Shown here: positions 9,432-18,382 of the stretch, piece by piece
Position numbering within the stretch: the stretch's first letter is position 1
How the letters are laid out: each line of letters begins with the position of its first letter
The notes under the pieces: generated by a model
What the model was told of the DNA's origin: nothing
Seen by the model: the letters and a program-made list of their open reading frames with translations, nothing else
The model's database searches: none
Assembly (NCBI RefSeq): GCF_900182925.1
Contig: NZ_LT900024.1
Coordinates: 1,426,001-1,490,000, forward strand
Reading direction: 5' to 3'
DNA length: 64,000 nucleotides
Origin: Psychrobacter sp. LV10R520-6
Lineage (GTDB): Bacteria; Pseudomonadota; Gammaproteobacteria; Pseudomonadales; Moraxellaceae
Translations under genes and position numbers: made by a program

Positions 9432-10523
9432 ATGGGTTTTAACTGCGGCATCGTCGGCCTACCAAACGTGGGTAAATCCACCTTATTTAATGCTTTGACC
9501 AAAGCGGGAATCGCCGCTGAAAACTTTCCTTTTTGTACCAAAGATCCCAATACCGGTATTGTGCCAGTGCCCGATCTACGCCTAAAAAAGCTGGCGGATA
9601 TCGTTAAGCCTGAGCGCGTATTGCCGACCACGATGGAGTTCGTTGATATTGCAGGTTTAGTCGCCGGTGCCTCAAAAGGTGAAGGCATGGGCAACCAGTT
9701 CCTAGCCAACATTCGTGAAACTGACGCGATTGCCCATGTCGTACGCTGCTTTGATGATGATAATGTCGTACACGTCGATGGCCGCATCAGCCCCATTGAT
9801 GATATCGAAACCATCAATACTGAACTGGCATTGGCTGATTTAGACGCCGTTGAGCGTGCCGTTTTTAACTTGACCAAAAAAGCCAAAGGCGGCGATAAAG
9901 ACGCCCAAGAGATGCTTGATGTGTTCAAAAAAATCGAGCCATTACTTGCTGAAGGTCAACCTGCACGGGCAGCAAATATTGATAGCGATGAGAAGAAACT
10001 CATCAGAAGCTACGGTCTGATCACCCTTAAGCCGACCATGTATATCGCCAACGTTAGCGAAGATGGCTTCGAGAACAACCCTTACCTTGACGCGGTACGT
10101 GACTATGCTACTGGCGATGAGTCTATTGTCATTGCGTTATGCAATCAGATTGAATCTGAAATTGCGCAGCTTGATGAAAGCGATAAGCAAGATTTCTTAG
10201 ATGATATGGGCATGGAAGAAGCCGGTCTCGATCAAGTCATTCGTGGCGGTTATGACTTACTCGATATGCAGACTTACTTTACCGCTGGTGTTAAAGAAGT
10301 ACGCGCTTGGACCGTTGCTATTGGCGCGACTGCTCCTCAAGCGGCTGGCGTGATTCATACTGACTTTGAGCGCGGCTTTATTCGTGCCGACGTTATCGCC
10401 TATGACGACTTTATTGAACATAACGGTGAAAAAGGCGCAGCTACTGCCGGTAAGTCACGTCTAGAAGGCAAAACTTATATCGTACAAGATGGCGATGTGA
10501 TGCATTTCCGCTTCAACGTATAA
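9432..10523 (+). CDS. ychF: Redox-responsive ribosome-associated ATPase YchF (Obg family)
   Basis: This 363-residue protein is the standard YchF length. It has the G1 loop [18 protein letters not shown], the YchF-type switch segment [27 protein letters not shown], and a C-terminal TGS domain (residues about 278-360, [21 protein letters not shown]). YchF departs from the usual G4 motif: it has NVSEDG where other family members carry NKxD, consistent with its preference for ATP. It binds ribosomes and modulates oxidative-stress responses. It is transcribed alone, with a terminator at 10610-10634. Confidence 0.96.
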   Translation: MGFNCGIVGLPNVGKSTLFNALTKAGIAAENFPFCTKDPNTGIVPVPDLRLKKLADIVKPERVLPTTMEFVDIAGLVAGASKGEGMGNQFLANIRETDAIAHVVRCFDDDNVVHVDGRISPIDDIETINTELALADLDAVERAVFNLTKKAKGGDKDAQEMLDVFKKIEPLLAEGQPARAANIDSDEKKLIRSYGLITLKPTMYIANVSEDGFENNPYLDAVRDYATGDESIVIALCNQIESEIAQLDESDKQDFLDDMGMEEAGLDQVIRGGYDLLDMQTYFTAGVKEVRAWTVAIGATAPQAAGVIHTDFERGFIRADVIAYDDFIEHNGEKGAATAGKSRLEGKTYIVQDGDVMHFRFNV

Positions 10524-10609
10524 GTGAATTATTAACTTAGTACTCCTCTTAATTTAATACTAGGCTTACTGATACGATCTTTATTTACCGATCTTAGCAT
10601 AAGATTATC

Positions 10610-10634
10610 AAAAGCCAGCCTTGATGCTGGCTTT
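10610..10634 (+). terminator. Rho-independent terminator of ychF
   Basis: AAAAGCCAGC pairs with GCTGGCTTTT around a 6-base loop, and the T-run continues to about 10637. Confidence 0.8.
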
Positions 10635-10708
10635 TTTATGCGCCTGATTTTAGTATAGTGGGTTCAGTCCTTTTAAAAATAATAACAATGAATAATGGGA
10701 GATGAATT

Positions 10709-12181
10709 ATGAGCGCTAACTTTAATAAACCTTACAACACTAGTGACCACTGGGCACGATTATTTAGTGCCCAGCGCTTGGGCAATGCTAAAAAAGCGCC
10801 GGCTCAGGATAGCGCCCGTAGTGCCTTTCATAAAGATTACGACCGCTTGGTGTTTTCACATTCGTTTCGCCAGCTTAACCAAAAGACCCAAGTCCATCCG
10901 TTGACCAATCAATTAGGCATTCATACGCGCTTAACCCATTCATTAGAAGTATCGTGTATTGGACGCTCATTAGGGATAATGGCAGCAGAGAAGCTGCATG
11001 ATAAATTACCAAACGGCTTGCCAGCGGGTGTGTCGCCAGCAGACGTCGGTGTGATTGTCCAAGCCGCTTGCCTCGCCCATGATATCGGTAATCCGCCTTT
11101 TGGACATGCTGGAGAATATGCGATTCGCGACTGGTTTATGCATCCTGAGCGCGAGGCGGTATTACAGCATCTAAGCACCAATGAGCAATTAGATGTTCTA
11201 GCCTATGAAGGCAATGCACAAGGGTTTAGATTATTAGTACGCAATGAGCATCACCCTGATATGGGTGGTATGCGCTTAACTTGTGCTACCTTAGGCGCAT
11301 TTATGAAATATCCTTGGCTGGCCGTGCATAGCAATGAGGTTGCTGTTGATACTACAGATGAAGAAATTTTTCATACTAAAAATGGCAATAATAATAGACC
11401 ACAGCCAGCGCCTAATGTTCAAAAAAACCTACAAAAATTTGGCTGCTTTTACAGTGAAGCTGAGCAGCTCGAGCAACTGGCTGCCTGCTTACAACTGCCC
11501 CGTTCCGAGCAACATGATGGCTTTGCGCGTCATCCACTGGCTTATTTGTTGGAGGCCGCAGATGATATCTGTTACGCACTAATTGACTTAGAAGATGGTA
11601 TTCATCTTGGAATGCTCAGTTACAAGGAGGTGGCGAGTATACTTTATGAGCTAATTGGTGAGCACCCTGACACTATCACTCTGTCGCCACAGATGTCTGT
11701 CAGACAAAGTTTAGCATCACTACGGGCACGAGCAATGATGCGCCTGGTCAATACTGTCACCGATGCCTTTGTTAGCAATGCTGATGCTATGCTAGCAGGA
11801 ACACTCACGGGGAGCTTATTCACTCATTGCGATACCAATGTACAAAATGGTATCACGCAGGCCAAGCAGCTGGCTCGCGAGCAAATATTTAACCATCCTA
11901 GTAAAGTACGAATGGAGCTGATGGCCAATCAATGCTTACATCGACTGCTGGATGCTTTTATGCCACTGGCATGGACCGCCCTTACTGCTACGCCAAAATC
12001 GTTTGAGCAACAGCGTCTATTAATCTTACTACAGCCGCATCTTGATGAGCATCGGCGCGTACTATCAGATAACATTTACCATAATATTTTAAATATTCTA
12101 GACTTTATTACAGGTATGAACGATCATGAAGCTTATAGATTGGCGCAAGAGTTACAAGGTCATTGGGGTACCATGGTTTAA
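10709..12181 (+). CDS. dgt: dGTP triphosphohydrolase (HD domain)
   Basis: Dgt cleaves dGTP to deoxyguanosine and tripolyphosphate. The 490-residue protein has the substrate-loop region FSHSFRQLNQKTQV, the first metal His in RLTHSLEVSCIGRSLG and the HD pair in ACLAHDIGNPPFGHAGE. A later Asp is in LEAADDICYALIDLEDG. Length and domain layout match long-form type 1 Dgt enzymes rather than the shorter type 2 group. GGGAGA precedes the ATG. A TetR-type regulator gene follows about 100 bases downstream on the same strand; no functional link is evident. Confidence 0.93.
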   Translation: MSANFNKPYNTSDHWARLFSAQRLGNAKKAPAQDSARSAFHKDYDRLVFSHSFRQLNQKTQVHPLTNQLGIHTRLTHSLEVSCIGRSLGIMAAEKLHDKLPNGLPAGVSPADVGVIVQAACLAHDIGNPPFGHAGEYAIRDWFMHPEREAVLQHLSTNEQLDVLAYEGNAQGFRLLVRNEHHPDMGGMRLTCATLGAFMKYPWLAVHSNEVAVDTTDEEIFHTKNGNNNRPQPAPNVQKNLQKFGCFYSEAEQLEQLAACLQLPRSEQHDGFARHPLAYLLEAADDICYALIDLEDGIHLGMLSYKEVASILYELIGEHPDTITLSPQMSVRQSLASLRARAMMRLVNTVTDAFVSNADAMLAGTLTGSLFTHCDTNVQNGITQAKQLAREQIFNHPSKVRMELMANQCLHRLLDAFMPLAWTALTATPKSFEQQRLLILLQPHLDEHRRVLSDNIYHNILNILDFITGMNDHEAYRLAQELQGHWGTMV

Positions 12182-12278
12182 TAAGCTAACAGTACAACCT
12201 ACTATAACTGAGTATTTCATTCGTATTCTAGCGATGAAATGAGTATGATAAACACCTATCGGGTAATTTTGAAATATT

Positions 12279-12959
12279 ATGAGCAGTCGCGAACAGAAGA
12301 AACTTCAAACTCGACACGCATTTTTTAATGCAGTGCTCGATTTATGTATGACAGGTCAGTCTTTTAGCTCTATTAGCCTCAGGCAGGTAACACGCGAGGT
12401 TGGCGTTGTGCCGACTGCGTTTTATCGTCACTTCGATGGTATGGAATCGCTTGGACAAGCGTTGGTGGTTGAAGAGTTGGGCAATACCTTAGCCATTTTA
12501 CGTGATAGCCTGCATATTGGGCGTAGACGTAGCTTTGAGCGGCAAATTGCCAAGAGTATTCAACTATTTTTGCAAACGGTTAGCGAGCAGCCGTACTATT
12601 GGCAGTTTTTGGTCAGTGAGCGCTTTGGTGGCTCAGAGGCGGTACGTAAGGCCATCAGTGAGCTAATAAAAATGCACGGGCAGATTTTAGGGGAAGACTT
12701 AGCACTACAGCCAGCGTTCACCCATATCAATACTTACGATCGCCGATTACTCGCTGAGGCTGGCGTGAATATGTTTTTTTCTTGGATTATCGATTGGCTG
12801 GAGCTGACTTATTCTGAGGATCATGACGATGAGGTTGATTTGACAGAGATTGAAGACAAGAAACAATTAATGCTACACAATTGTACCCGCCAAGCACAAA
12901 TGTTATTCTATGGGGCTTATAACTGGAAGTCGAGCGAAGAGACGCGCCTGACTGATTGA
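12279..12959 (+). CDS. TetR-family regulator, FabR/DesT-like
   Basis: The 226-residue protein has an N-terminal TetR helix-turn-helix (residues about 10-58). Its recognition segment, SLRQVTREVGVVPTAFYRHF, closely follows the FabR/DesT pattern rather than that of generic TetR proteins. The later FLVSERFGGSEAVRKAISEL is also typical of that group. FabR and DesT sense acyl-CoA or acyl-ACP saturation and repress unsaturated fatty acid genes. No desaturase or fab gene is adjacent, so the target set cannot be inferred from context. Confidence 0.75.
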   Translation: MSSREQKKLQTRHAFFNAVLDLCMTGQSFSSISLRQVTREVGVVPTAFYRHFDGMESLGQALVVEELGNTLAILRDSLHIGRRRSFERQIAKSIQLFLQTVSEQPYYWQFLVSERFGGSEAVRKAISELIKMHGQILGEDLALQPAFTHINTYDRRLLAEAGVNMFFSWIIDWLELTYSEDHDDEVDLTEIEDKKQLMLHNCTRQAQMLFYGAYNWKSSEETRLTD

Positions 12960-13162
12960 TAGCTCTAACTTTCTATCTTTACAATATATTTAGTCCCAAG
13001 AAGATGCGTATCATCAATATTGGCGCTGGTAGAAATACAATTGAATGCTGTACTGTATCTACAGAGGCTACTTAAATTTCTACCCGCCCGTAATCTAAAT
13101 ATTTGAAATATAAAAACTTGAAATGCCAGTCAAAAAACACATTAACTGGCTGCTGCCACTCG

Positions 13163-14263
13163 TTAAAAACTAGGCCGAAATGCCCATAAGCGCTGCGCAA
13201 CGACTTTGATAACCTTAGGGCTGTTATCTTGATTACGGCTGTTATTGTTAGCGTCGCTATTGGTATTATTACTGCCTCCGTTGTTGCCATTTGTGGCACC
13301 ATTGCCATTATCAGCATTATCCTTACTGCTATCAACACTGGTTTTGCTAATCAATACGGTCGCAAAGCGCTGCCTCGCCTCGCCAATATTTGAGCTGGCG
13401 GTAGCGGTGATAAGTGCCATAAATGCTTGGCTATCCACTGCTAGTAATGGCGCTAGTGCTTTGCGCTGATCATCATTCAGACTACTCAAGGGTGGCAGTT
13501 TCCATAAGTCATCAACCGACTCTAATGCCTGCTTGGCGCGCAAATCAGTAAGCGCTTGCGTTTGCTCAGCAGTCGCGCCGTCCATTAAAGCCGCCAGTAG
13601 CACAGGACTTGCCGTATTGATATTAATCGGCAAGTAATAAGGAACAGCCGTAACATAAGGCCGTAGGGTTGCTAATACTTCAGCACTCACTCCGCGAACC
13701 TCTTGTAGCTGCTCGACGCTTACCAGTGGTTGATTTGGCAAGGTTTTATCTGTTGTATTGCCCGACTGCTGAGCATAAACCACACTCTCATCGCCGCCAT
13801 CTTTATAAGTCTCGCTATCCGTATCTTGCCAATCAAGTACGGCAACGGCGATATCAGGCTTCAAATTTAACTGAGTCAATAAACGCTGAAAGGTAGCAAG
13901 CGCAGCGGTATCGACCGCGTTATCATGATATAAATTATTGATATTAAAACGGCTGGCTTCGTCACGCAGCTCAGTGGTAATAGCGTGCGTACCTAAGGCA
14001 TAGGGCGGTAGCGGCTGTGCCCAAATATCTTGTACGCTATCAGTATTATTTAGCTGATTATCAGCACGCAGCATAGTGAGTGCCAACTGCTGACCTGCAT
14101 TAATATCTTGTAGCAGCTGGTCTTGGTTGAAGATCAAGCCACTACGGCGAATGGCAATCTTTTGACTGGCCAGCATCGATCCTGCAACCACAGTAATGCT
14201 GACAACCAATAGCAAGACGGTCAATAGCGCCACACCACGCTCAGAGTCCGGTGTCATTGACAT
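13163..14263 (-). CDS. gspK: Type II secretion pseudopilin GspK
   Basis: GspK (XcpX) is the large minor pseudopilin at the tip of the type II secretion pseudopilus. The 366-residue protein has a prepilin leader cleaved before VALLTVLLLVVSITVVAG. It lacks the Glu+5 of other pseudopilins, as is usual for GspK. The body contains the helical insert and the end SPVLLAALMDGATAEQ. A low-complexity Asn/Gly stretch (residues about 318-350) lies just before the C-terminus and is odd for the family. It is the last gene of the gspH-I-J-K operon, 33 bases after gspJ. Confidence 0.88.
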   Translation of the reverse strand: MSMTPDSERGVALLTVLLLVVSITVVAGSMLASQKIAIRRSGLIFNQDQLLQDINAGQQLALTMLRADNQLNNTDSVQDIWAQPLPPYALGTHAITTELRDEASRFNINNLYHDNAVDTAALATFQRLLTQLNLKPDIAVAVLDWQDTDSETYKDGGDESVVYAQQSGNTTDKTLPNQPLVSVEQLQEVRGVSAEVLATLRPYVTAVPYYLPININTASPVLLAALMDGATAEQTQALTDLRAKQALESVDDLWKLPPLSSLNDDQRKALAPLLAVDSQAFMALITATASSNIGEARQRFATVLISKTSVDSSKDNADNGNGATNGNNGGSNNTNSDANNNSRNQDNSPKVIKVVAQRLWAFRPSF

Positions 14264-14296
14264 AAGCGACTCTTTTTATTGATCGGTTGACGCATT

Positions 14297-15037
14297 TTAC
14301 ACACCACCTTCTACATTGCTATTACTGTTATGTGGTGTGGCTTGCGGTGCAAGCGCCCATTGCCACGTGATCGGCATCTCCTGATAGGTGAAGTTGACTG
14401 CAACGCCTTTGGGTAGGAGGATGATTTCAGACTTATCAGGGGCCATATTAGCCGTTTGTCCTAGCGCTCTATTGGCGTTGTTACTGCTATCTGTGCTAGG
14501 GAACTTGCTACTCATCTCCGGCAAATAGGCTTGCCAGCTCCCTGCGGTCACGCCTTCAAGCAGTACGCTGTCTAGGCTGACGCTATCACGTCCTCCTTGG
14601 ATACTGGTATATTGCCGGCGAATTAAACGTTGATCAGCAAAAATATATTCAACCCGCTGCACACTGGTGCTACTTTGATAGCGCGGATCAGGATCAGCAA
14701 ATCGCACAAAATTAATATGCTCGTCATCTAAGCTCATAAAGGGCTCAGCAGCGATTGGGTTCGTTTGGTTGTTATTGTTATTAGAGTTGCTATTGTTGCC
14801 GCTGTTATTACTGACACTTTGCGCATCGGGCGCTTGATAAGCAATAATCTGTCCCATATCTTGTTGTAGCTGCAGATACGCGTATTGCAATACCGCCAAG
14901 TTATCAGCATGGTACTGCGCCCGCTCACGTGCGCGATTAACGCTGTCAAATACTTGCCAACCGGCAACCGCCAGCATCGCAAATATCGCCATCGCTACCA
15001 TCAATTCAAGTAGCGTAAAGCCATGCTGCGGCCTCAT
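14297..15037 (-). CDS. gspJ: Type II secretion pseudopilin GspJ
   Basis: The 246-residue minor pseudopilin has a short leader MRPQHG, then the methylated-Phe motif FTLLELMVAMAIFAMLAVAG with Glu+5. The family segment QQDMGQI follows, then a Tyr/Arg-rich beta domain (VEYIFADQRLIRRQYTS). A Ser/Asn tract at about residues 75-90 interrupts the globular part. GspJ binds GspI and GspK in the pseudopilus tip. Its start overlaps the end of gspI by ATGA, indicating translational coupling. Confidence 0.9.
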   Translation of the reverse strand: MRPQHGFTLLELMVAMAIFAMLAVAGWQVFDSVNRARERAQYHADNLAVLQYAYLQLQQDMGQIIAYQAPDAQSVSNNSGNNSNSNNNNNQTNPIAAEPFMSLDDEHINFVRFADPDPRYQSSTSVQRVEYIFADQRLIRRQYTSIQGGRDSVSLDSVLLEGVTAGSWQAYLPEMSSKFPSTDSSNNANRALGQTANMAPDKSEIILLPKGVAVNFTYQEMPITWQWALAPQATPHNSNSNVEGGV

Positions 15038-15465
15038 GGCTTGCCTCCAGTGGGATCTAATCTTCCTAAGTCCATACTACCAATCTCTTGCTCAGGGTCG
15101 CTTAGCACCACATTGATATCAGTGACAGTCGTACGGGCTTGACCGTCGACGATAGGCGCGACCGTGATATTTACCTCTTTTAGAGCGGGTGTCAGGGTAT
15201 CAGCAACCGTCATAGTAACTTGCCAATCTCGACCTTGAGCAGTGGTGGTTTGCGTGCGATTGGCCGTAAGCCAAGTCTCTTGGATACGCAAATCAGCAGC
15301 CGCGTTTTGTGCCACAAAATGGGCAAGCGTTCGTGTCCGCAATACATCGACTGAATTTAAGTAAGCACTGCTGGCGCGGCTGGCGGCTACCGCGACCACG
15401 GCCAAAATAGCTAGCGCCACCATTACTTCAATCAGTGTAAACCCGCTCTCACGATTTGACATCAT
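15034..15465 (-). CDS. gspI: Type II secretion pseudopilin GspI
   Basis: The 143-residue minor pseudopilin has the leader MMSNRESG and the motif FTLIEVMVALAILAVVAVAA with Glu+5. It also has LRTRTLAHFVAQNAAADLRI, a segment typical of GspI. GspI nucleates the tip complex with GspJ and GspK. It lies 3 bases after gspH and overlaps gspJ, so the four genes form one transcription unit read from about 16404 leftwards. Confidence 0.9.
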   Translation of the reverse strand: MMSNRESGFTLIEVMVALAILAVVAVAASRASSAYLNSVDVLRTRTLAHFVAQNAAADLRIQETWLTANRTQTTTAQGRDWQVTMTVADTLTPALKEVNITVAPIVDGQARTTVTDINVVLSDPEQEIGSMDLGRLDPTGGKP

Positions 15466-15468
15466 TCG

Positions 15469-16404
15469 TTATAACCCTTGCCCTATCGTCATACTGCCAT
15501 CAGGCATGATAGTAATCACCTCACCAACCAAGCGCGACTGATGGCGTACCTCAATCGTCACTGGCGTGGCCTGCCCCGTTCCGAACCATAATACTTGCGG
15601 CACCGTTTGCGTAGTAAACCAAGGCTGCAAGGCTCGCGTCTCTACTGCCCCATTTGCATTATTCCTATTGCTGCTGTTATTAATAGCTTCTAAGCTTTGA
15701 ATACTCAGACTAACCCCAGCAGGCAGTTCGGGCAAGGTGACATCAGGTTCGAGATCCCAGCTTGGGGTTGGTGGTTGCTCTCCATTAGAACCAGACATAC
15801 CGGACAGATCTGCTGAAAGCTCCATGGCGTTTTTGGGCGTACTATCCGCGTTACTTGGTTTATCAACCGTTTGGTAAGCGATATATGGGTTTGATAATGT
15901 GACAATAACGGGTGTCACTTGGCCTCGCTTGTCTGCTTGTAAACTTAGCCCCATCGGCTGCATACGCTCAGCCGATAATAGACGGACATAGCTGAGCGAA
16001 TCGGTTAGATGCTCATAAAAGGCGCGGTTTTTACGGGACTCACTACTGCCGACCGATAAGCTTATCATGCCAGCAAATATAGATATAATCACCACCACCA
16101 CTACGATTTCAACTAGGGTAAAACCAGTCTGTGAACGAAATACGGTTGGTGGTATTAATATTGAAGGTAATTTTTGAGAAGGCGGTATCTCAGAAGGAGG
16201 TGTTTGACAACCATTTGTCTTAGAATGATTTGATTGAGAGTGAATTAACTGAGAATGATTTAATTGATAACAGTAAGGAAAACAATGACAGATACCAATT
16301 TTTATATCTGCGTTATTATTTAGACTAAGCACTTTTTTGCTGGTTAATAGACAGAAAGGGCAAGCGGCCACTGAGCTGAACTTAGTCTTAGCAGTGACCG
16401 GCAT
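15469..16404 (-). CDS. gspH: Type II secretion pseudopilin GspH, with an unusually long N-terminus
   Basis: The pseudopilin motif SQTG/FTLVEIVVVVVIISIFAGM is clear, with Glu+5, and the body ends with a beta domain (VLWFGTGQATPVTIEVRH, VGEVITIMPDGSMTIGQG). The frame opens 95 codons before the cleavage site. The leader is Cys-rich at first (ACPFCLL) and then has HSQ/NHS repeats, whereas normal GspH leaders are 6-20 residues. No ATG lies closer to the motif, so either the long leader is real or a rare start codon is used. The total of 311 residues compares with 150-200 in the family. Confidence 0.8.
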   Translation of the reverse strand: MPVTAKTKFSSVAACPFCLLTSKKVLSLNNNADIKIGICHCFPYCYQLNHSQLIHSQSNHSKTNGCQTPPSEIPPSQKLPSILIPPTVFRSQTGFTLVEIVVVVVIISIFAGMISLSVGSSESRKNRAFYEHLTDSLSYVRLLSAERMQPMGLSLQADKRGQVTPVIVTLSNPYIAYQTVDKPSNADSTPKNAMELSADLSGMSGSNGEQPPTPSWDLEPDVTLPELPAGVSLSIQSLEAINNSSNRNNANGAVETRALQPWFTTQTVPQVLWFGTGQATPVTIEVRHQSRLVGEVITIMPDGSMTIGQGL

Positions 16405-16543
16405 ATTATCCCTATTATTATGTAGAGCAATGAGTAAATGTGATAAATTTTTAAAAATTTAAGAACTTAAACTCATTTAAACGCTTAGGCATTGATGTTT
16501 TATCACATGGCTTTTTGAAACCTTGATAATCTAATAAACGCTA

Positions 16544-17227
16544 TTAATAGTTAGCATTACGATGTTCTTCTGACTCAGTCTCAATCTGATCTACCAACTC
16601 TTGCATGTCTTCATCCATGACCTGTTCATCAGCAGCAGGATAATGACTGGGTAACTCTAACATCTGCTGAACAAAAGCATAACGTAAGGTATCACGGCGA
16701 CCTAAATAACGCTGATAAAAACTAGAGTTCAATAGTCCTGCACCGCCCTGACCCATAGCCCAAATGGAAGACAAATAATCTCGGGTGCTCAGACTGCTGC
16801 GCTCATCTTTTAAATAAACGCTAATAATGTCAATCAAGCGCTTCATACGCTGGCGACGAATATCATACAGCTCACCGAACAAGCGGTTAAGACCCGTAAC
16901 CGAGGCAGCAAGGCGCTCTTCGATTTGGTTCAGTAGCATGGCTTTTTGCGGATTATAGAGCTGCTGAAAAATCATACGGGCGACTCCTGCCGATGGGCAA
17001 TCTTCAATACGATTGATCTCAAACAACTGCTCTTCATAACGAAGAATAATACGCAGATATAGCTCATCTTTGCTGGAGAAATGCTTATATAGCGTACCTT
17101 TGGCCAAATCAAGCTGGTCTGCCAGACTGTCTAAAGTGATGTCACCGTCGCCCGACTCCAGTAACAGTTGCTCAGCCATCGCTAAGATATTCTCTTCTCG
17201 TGCTTTGAACTGGTGTTGACGACTCAT
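16544..17227 (-). CDS. TetR-family transcriptional regulator
   Basis: The 227-residue protein has a TetR DNA-binding domain at residues about 8-55 (ITLDSLADQLDLAKGTLYKHF, with the YKHF ending typical of the recognition helix). The C-terminal ligand domain is not recognisable by eye. It sits between the gspHIJK operon and tatD on the same strand but is separated from both by more than 135 bases. The ligand and targets are unknown. AGGAG lies before the ATG. Confidence 0.8.
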   Translation of the reverse strand: MSRQHQFKAREENILAMAEQLLLESGDGDITLDSLADQLDLAKGTLYKHFSSKDELYLRIILRYEEQLFEINRIEDCPSAGVARMIFQQLYNPQKAMLLNQIEERLAASVTGLNRLFGELYDIRRQRMKRLIDIISVYLKDERSSLSTRDYLSSIWAMGQGGAGLLNSSFYQRYLGRRDTLRYAFVQQMLELPSHYPAADEQVMDEDMQELVDQIETESEEHRNANY

Positions 17228-17436
17228 GCTTTCTCCTAAAATCTAATAAAATTAAGCGTATGACCACAGTACGATATATAGTACGTTCAGCTGTGTGCTG
17301 ACAATGACTATAAAATAACTACAAGGTAGCCATGAAGTGGTTGAAACAAGTTGCTACGTTCGGCTGTATCTTATGGATAGTTAACGGCTTAATAAGTAAT
17401 TTCAACAAATGACTGATTGGTCATAGCATAACGATT

Positions 17437-18225
17437 TTAGTGATACTGTGCTAGTAAATTTTCGAAGTTTTTTGCAGTCAGCGCACCAACTTCTTCAGCA
17501 CTACAGCCATATAAATCTGCGAGACAACTTGCCACGTACGGCACATAGGCAGGCTCATTGGACCTACCACGTTTGGGTACGGGTGCTAAATAAGGGCTAT
17601 CCGTTTCAATCAGCAGTCTATCTCTAGGAACTTTTTGCGCAGCGTCACGTATGGTTTGCGCGCTTTTAAAGCTCACAATCCCTGAGAATGAGATATAAAA
17701 CCCCAAATCAAGTGCTTTTTTGGCGGTTTCCCAATCTTCAGTAAAGCAATGAATAATGCCGTGCTCAGCGCCTTCAGCTTTTAGGATATCAATCGTGTCG
17801 TGTTTGGCCTCACGAGTATGGACGATAATTGGTTTTTTTAGCTGTTGGCTGGCATGAACATGACGCGCAAGGCTGGCTTGTTGCTCGTGCTTATTGTCAG
17901 TCGACCAGTAATAATCCAGCCCCGTCTCCCCTATGGCCCATACATGATCGGCATTAGCGGTCTCAACCAAACGCTCTATAGTCGCTGATTGCAATACGGC
18001 GATATCTTCGCAAGGATGGATGCCCACACTCATGCCTAAATTCAGGGTCTCATCACCATAAGTGCTAACAATATTGGCAATCTCGTCATACTCTGCAAAG
18101 TCACACATAATCGCCATCGCACGCGTGACATTGGCGTCTTTCATAGCGGCAATCGCGCCGGCTAAATCACCATCGTGGCGAGTTAAATCTAAACGGTTAA
18201 GATGGCAATGGCTATCAGTAAACAT
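17437..18225 (-). CDS. tatD: TatD family 3'-5' DNase
   Basis: The 262-residue metal-dependent hydrolase starts with the TatD signature MFTDSHCHLNRLDL (metal His-x-His). It continues with GIHPCED, AIGETGLDYYW (Glu ligand), KPIIVHTREA, GIIHCFTEDW and the C-terminal LLIETDSPYLAPVPKRGRSNEPAYV (Asp ligand). TatD-type enzymes degrade single-stranded DNA and some act as D-aminoacyl-tRNA deacylases. The nearest neighbour on the same strand is gspE upstream (gap about 157 bases), so they may or may not share a message. Confidence 0.93.
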   Translation of the reverse strand: MFTDSHCHLNRLDLTRHDGDLAGAIAAMKDANVTRAMAIMCDFAEYDEIANIVSTYGDETLNLGMSVGIHPCEDIAVLQSATIERLVETANADHVWAIGETGLDYYWSTDNKHEQQASLARHVHASQQLKKPIIVHTREAKHDTIDILKAEGAEHGIIHCFTEDWETAKKALDLGFYISFSGIVSFKSAQTIRDAAQKVPRDRLLIETDSPYLAPVPKRGRSNEPAYVPYVASCLADLYGCSAEEVGALTAKNFENLLAQYH

Positions 18226-18382
18226 AAATAATCTCTTCGATAAAAAATGTATTAATAAAAAATCTTCTTAGTGAATAGATATTGCCTTAGTCGTGAGGTT
18301 TTTCAAGACAAGGACAATAGGCATGGCTTAAGCATTACTATTAGTACGCGTTGAACAGCGTTTATTTATTTTCGACCACCAC

